A DNA stretch of 64,000 bases from an uncultured Verrucomicrobia subdivision 3 bacterium (lineage in GTDB: Bacteria; Verrucomicrobiota; Verrucomicrobiia; Limisphaerales; UBA11358). Of the stretch, positions 63,895 to 64,000 are shown piece by piece (position 1 is the stretch's first letter; every line of letters begins with the position of its first letter). The stretch is taken from assembly GCA_903850425.1 (NCBI GenBank), contig CAINLR010000017.1:1-64000 (forward strand), given 5' to 3'. The position numbers and the translations under genes are program-made. The notes under the pieces were generated by a model, which had not been told where the DNA came from, did not search any database, and saw only the letters and a program-made list of their open reading frames with translations.

Positions 63895-64000
63895 CTAGGG
63901 CGACTCGGTGCGATAATTGTCCAGGCCGCTCAGCTCGCCAAGTCTGTAGTGTTGCTCAGTATTGTTTCGGCGTTCAGGCGGCATTTCGGATACAGCCGGC
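63895..64000 (-). CDS. partial C-terminus of an unknown gene at the right edge
   Basis: On the minus strand a frame is open from the edge (first full codon 63999-63997) to TAG at 63897-63895, giving about 34 residues with the end LGELSGLDNYRTESP. Coding status is uncertain; no family is recognised. Confidence 0.35.
   Translation of the reverse strand, partial: PAVSEMPPERRNNTEQHYRLGELSGLDNYRTESP

Noticed and set aside
63787-64000. Small RNA after the PATR terminator
   Set aside because: Only the terminator and a weak minus-strand frame are visible; no promoter or conserved structure supports an RNA gene.

Overview
The window looks like a chromosomal segment of a Verrucomicrobia-type bacterium (Pedosphaera/Limisphaerales-like; this is inferred from gene style, no marker gene was searched). 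The reasons are GC-rich coding sequence, few recognisable Shine-Dalgarno sites, many secreted glycoside hydrolases without SusC/SusD, very large secreted peptidases and beta-helix proteins, autotransporter-associated repeat proteins, Tat-exported redox enzymes, and GC-rich palindromic intergenic repeats. It is mostly ordinary chromosome. The only clear mobile-element trace is at the extreme left: a catalytic-domain-less tyrosine integrase, 13-bp tandem repeats and half a tRNA gene broken in its anticodon loop.

Layout. 1-0.96 kb: integrase remnant and tRNA fragment. 0.96-7 kb: TlpA-like thioredoxin, small HTH-like protein, GH28 pectinase-like enzyme, rhodanese, EamA transporter, cupin. 7.2-10.3 kb: a membrane KAP-type NTPase fused to Asp-box repeats. 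10.5-16.4 kb: GH2 enzyme, PpnP, CobA-HemD fusion, STAS-like protein. 16.5-25.7 kb: frr, then cdsA-dxr-rseP-ispG plus a zinc-ribbon gene, a conserved translation, lipid and isoprenoid locus interrupted by a GH50-like gene on the opposite strand. 25.9-34.3 kb: a 1755-residue subtilase, purF and an MFS transporter. 34.4-42.2 kb: a glycan-degradation run (GH3 lipoprotein, esterase, GH29 fucosidase, and a CBM9-transglutaminase-esterase fusion). 42.3-44.3 kb: PhoB/PhoR-like two-component pair preceded by three PHO-box-like repeats. 44.6-50 kb: sedolisin peptidase and tilS. 50.2-56.5 kb: a tight run of two Tat-exported aldo/keto reductase paralogues, a DUF6599-like protein, a DUF362-like Tat protein and a NapH-NapG-like iron-sulfur fusion. 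56.7-63.8 kb: glycine-rich beta-helix protein, zinc-ribbon protein and a 1516-residue PATR protein with a strong terminator.

How the genes fit together. The glycan genes suggest breakdown of pectin-, fucose- and galactan-containing polysaccharides outside the cytoplasm. The 50.2-56.5 kb run reads as a membrane quinol-dehydrogenase-like module (NapGH fusion) placed with periplasmic Tat substrates, and is the best candidate for an undescribed redox system. The four largest secreted non-glycosidase proteins (subtilase, sedolisin, beta-helix, PATR protein) share a C-terminal module of about 60 residues ending in F-[FY]-R-[LV] just before the stop. This may be a sorting or anchoring domain. Several dispersed palindromic repeat families sit between genes.
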